The notes under the pieces: generated by a model | What the model was told of the DNA's origin: nothing | Seen by the model: only the letters and a program-made list of their open reading frames with translations | Database searches by the model: none | DNA from: JBHHYR01 sp046757585 | GTDB taxonomy: Bacteria > Desulfobacterota > Binatia > HRBIN30 | DNA: 13,982 nucleotides | Reading direction: 5' to 3' | Assembly: GCA_046757585.1 (NCBI GenBank) | Contig: JBHHYR010000094.1 | Coordinates: forward strand, 1 to 13,982 | Made by a program: the position numbers and the translations under genes | In this document: positions 13,478 through 13,982 of the stretch, one piece after another | How the letters are laid out: every line of letters starts with the position of its first letter | How positions within the stretch are numbered: position 1 is the stretch's first letter

Positions 13478-13982
13478 ATGGACAAGATGCTGCGCGTCAA
13501 CATGACCGATCTGACTATCAGGGAGCAGCCCTTCCCGGAGGAGTGGACGTTCCTCGGGGGCCGGGCACTTTCGGCCAAGATCCTCCTCAAGGAAGTAGAC
13601 CCGACATGCGATCCGCTCGGTCCCGACAACAAGGTAATCTTCGCGCCGGGTGCGCTGGCCGGGTCGGTGGCACCCACCTCGGGCCGCATGAGCGTTGGCG
13701 CGAAGAGCCCGCTTACCGGCGGCATCAAGGAAGCAAACTCGGGCGGTCAGGCGGGGCAGAAGCTGATGCGTCTCGGCTACCGCGTGGTCATCGTGGAGGG
13801 GAAGGCCAGCGATCCGGACAAACGCTACCTGCTCGCGATCAACCAGAAGGGCGCCGAGCTGCGCGAGTGCCCCGACCTCAAGGGCCTCCGCACCTACGCC
13901 GTGTCCGAGAAACTCGCCGCCCAGTCCTCGGGGCGCGCGGCGTTTATCATCTGCGGGCCCGCCGGGGAGCGGGGGTTCTCCG
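13478..13982 (+). CDS. Aldehyde:ferredoxin oxidoreductase family protein, N-terminal part (cut by window edge)
   Basis: A frame opens at ATG 13478 and runs 168 codons off the window. It begins MDKMLRVNMTDLTIREQPFP, then FLGGRALSAKILLKEVDPTCDPLGPDNKVIFAPGAL, SGRMSVGAKSPLTGG and IKEANSGGQAGQKLMRLGYRVVIVEGKA. This is the AOR N-terminal domain, which binds the tungsten (or molybdenum) bis-pyranopterin. The cysteines for the 4Fe-4S cluster would lie later and cannot be checked. Family members oxidise aldehydes to acids, reduce acids, or, as BamB, serve benzoyl-CoA reduction. From this part I cannot tell which. KEANSGG replaces the more usual DSNSGG-like run. The oxygen-sensitive class implies anaerobic or microaerobic metabolism. 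No partner gene is visible. Confidence 0.9.
   Translation, partial: MDKMLRVNMTDLTIREQPFPEEWTFLGGRALSAKILLKEVDPTCDPLGPDNKVIFAPGALAGSVAPTSGRMSVGAKSPLTGGIKEANSGGQAGQKLMRLGYRVVIVEGKASDPDKRYLLAINQKGAELRECPDLKGLRTYAVSEKLAAQSSGRAAFIICGPAGERGFS

Overview
The window is high-GC, gene-dense DNA that looks like the chromosome of a Gram-negative bacterium. Evidence for the Gram-negative type is a periplasm-facing multiheme cytochrome c and an outer-membrane beta-barrel protein with a signal peptide and a C-terminal Phe. The mix of CoA transferase, epoxide hydrolase-like, HCCA isomerase-like, multiheme cytochrome, cyclase/ATPase/TPR regulator and aldehyde:ferredoxin oxidoreductase genes resembles metabolically versatile uncultured soil or groundwater lineages (deltaproteobacteria-like, Binatota, Rokubacteria). 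That placement is an impression; the sequence alone does not settle the taxon.

Layout. 1-137 (-) is the 5' end of an exported protein cut by the window edge. 370-780 (-) is a VOC/glyoxalase-fold gene whose C-terminus appears frameshifted. 910-2154 (-) is a family III CoA transferase. It is divergent from 2278-4320 (+), a membrane-anchored tetraheme cytochrome c, across a spacer with an 18-bp dyad. A convergent gap follows. A minus-strand run then reads HCCA-isomerase-like protein (9588 to 8983), giant zinc-ribbon/cyclase/ATPase/TPR regulator (8922 to 5479) and epoxide hydrolase-like protein (5441 to 4491), spaced like an operon. A 410-bp regulatory gap (9589-9998) holds candidate outward promoters for both sides and several strong dyads. 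On the plus strand, a tandem-CBS protein (9999-10436) is followed closely by glycerol-3-phosphate dehydrogenase (10456-12201). The latter converges with a DUF481 barrel gene (12179-13195, -), and the two coding ends overlap by 23 bp. After a 282-bp divergent spacer, an aldehyde:ferredoxin oxidoreductase gene (13478 onward, +) has an excellent ribosome-binding site and runs off the window.

How the genes may work together. The CoA transferase, VOC protein, epoxide hydrolase and HCCA isomerase types all fit catabolism of aromatic, lipid-like or xenobiotic carbon. The cytochrome, GlpD and AOR are redox modules. The large cyclase/ATPase sits inside the isomerase/hydrolase unit and may regulate it. 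The CBS protein is positioned to couple adenylate state to GlpD. No mobile element, CRISPR array, rRNA or tRNA was recognised. I found no clear new system. The points most worth a second look are the regulatory gap at 9589-9998, the broken VOC gene, the cytochrome topology and the operon-embedded cyclase.
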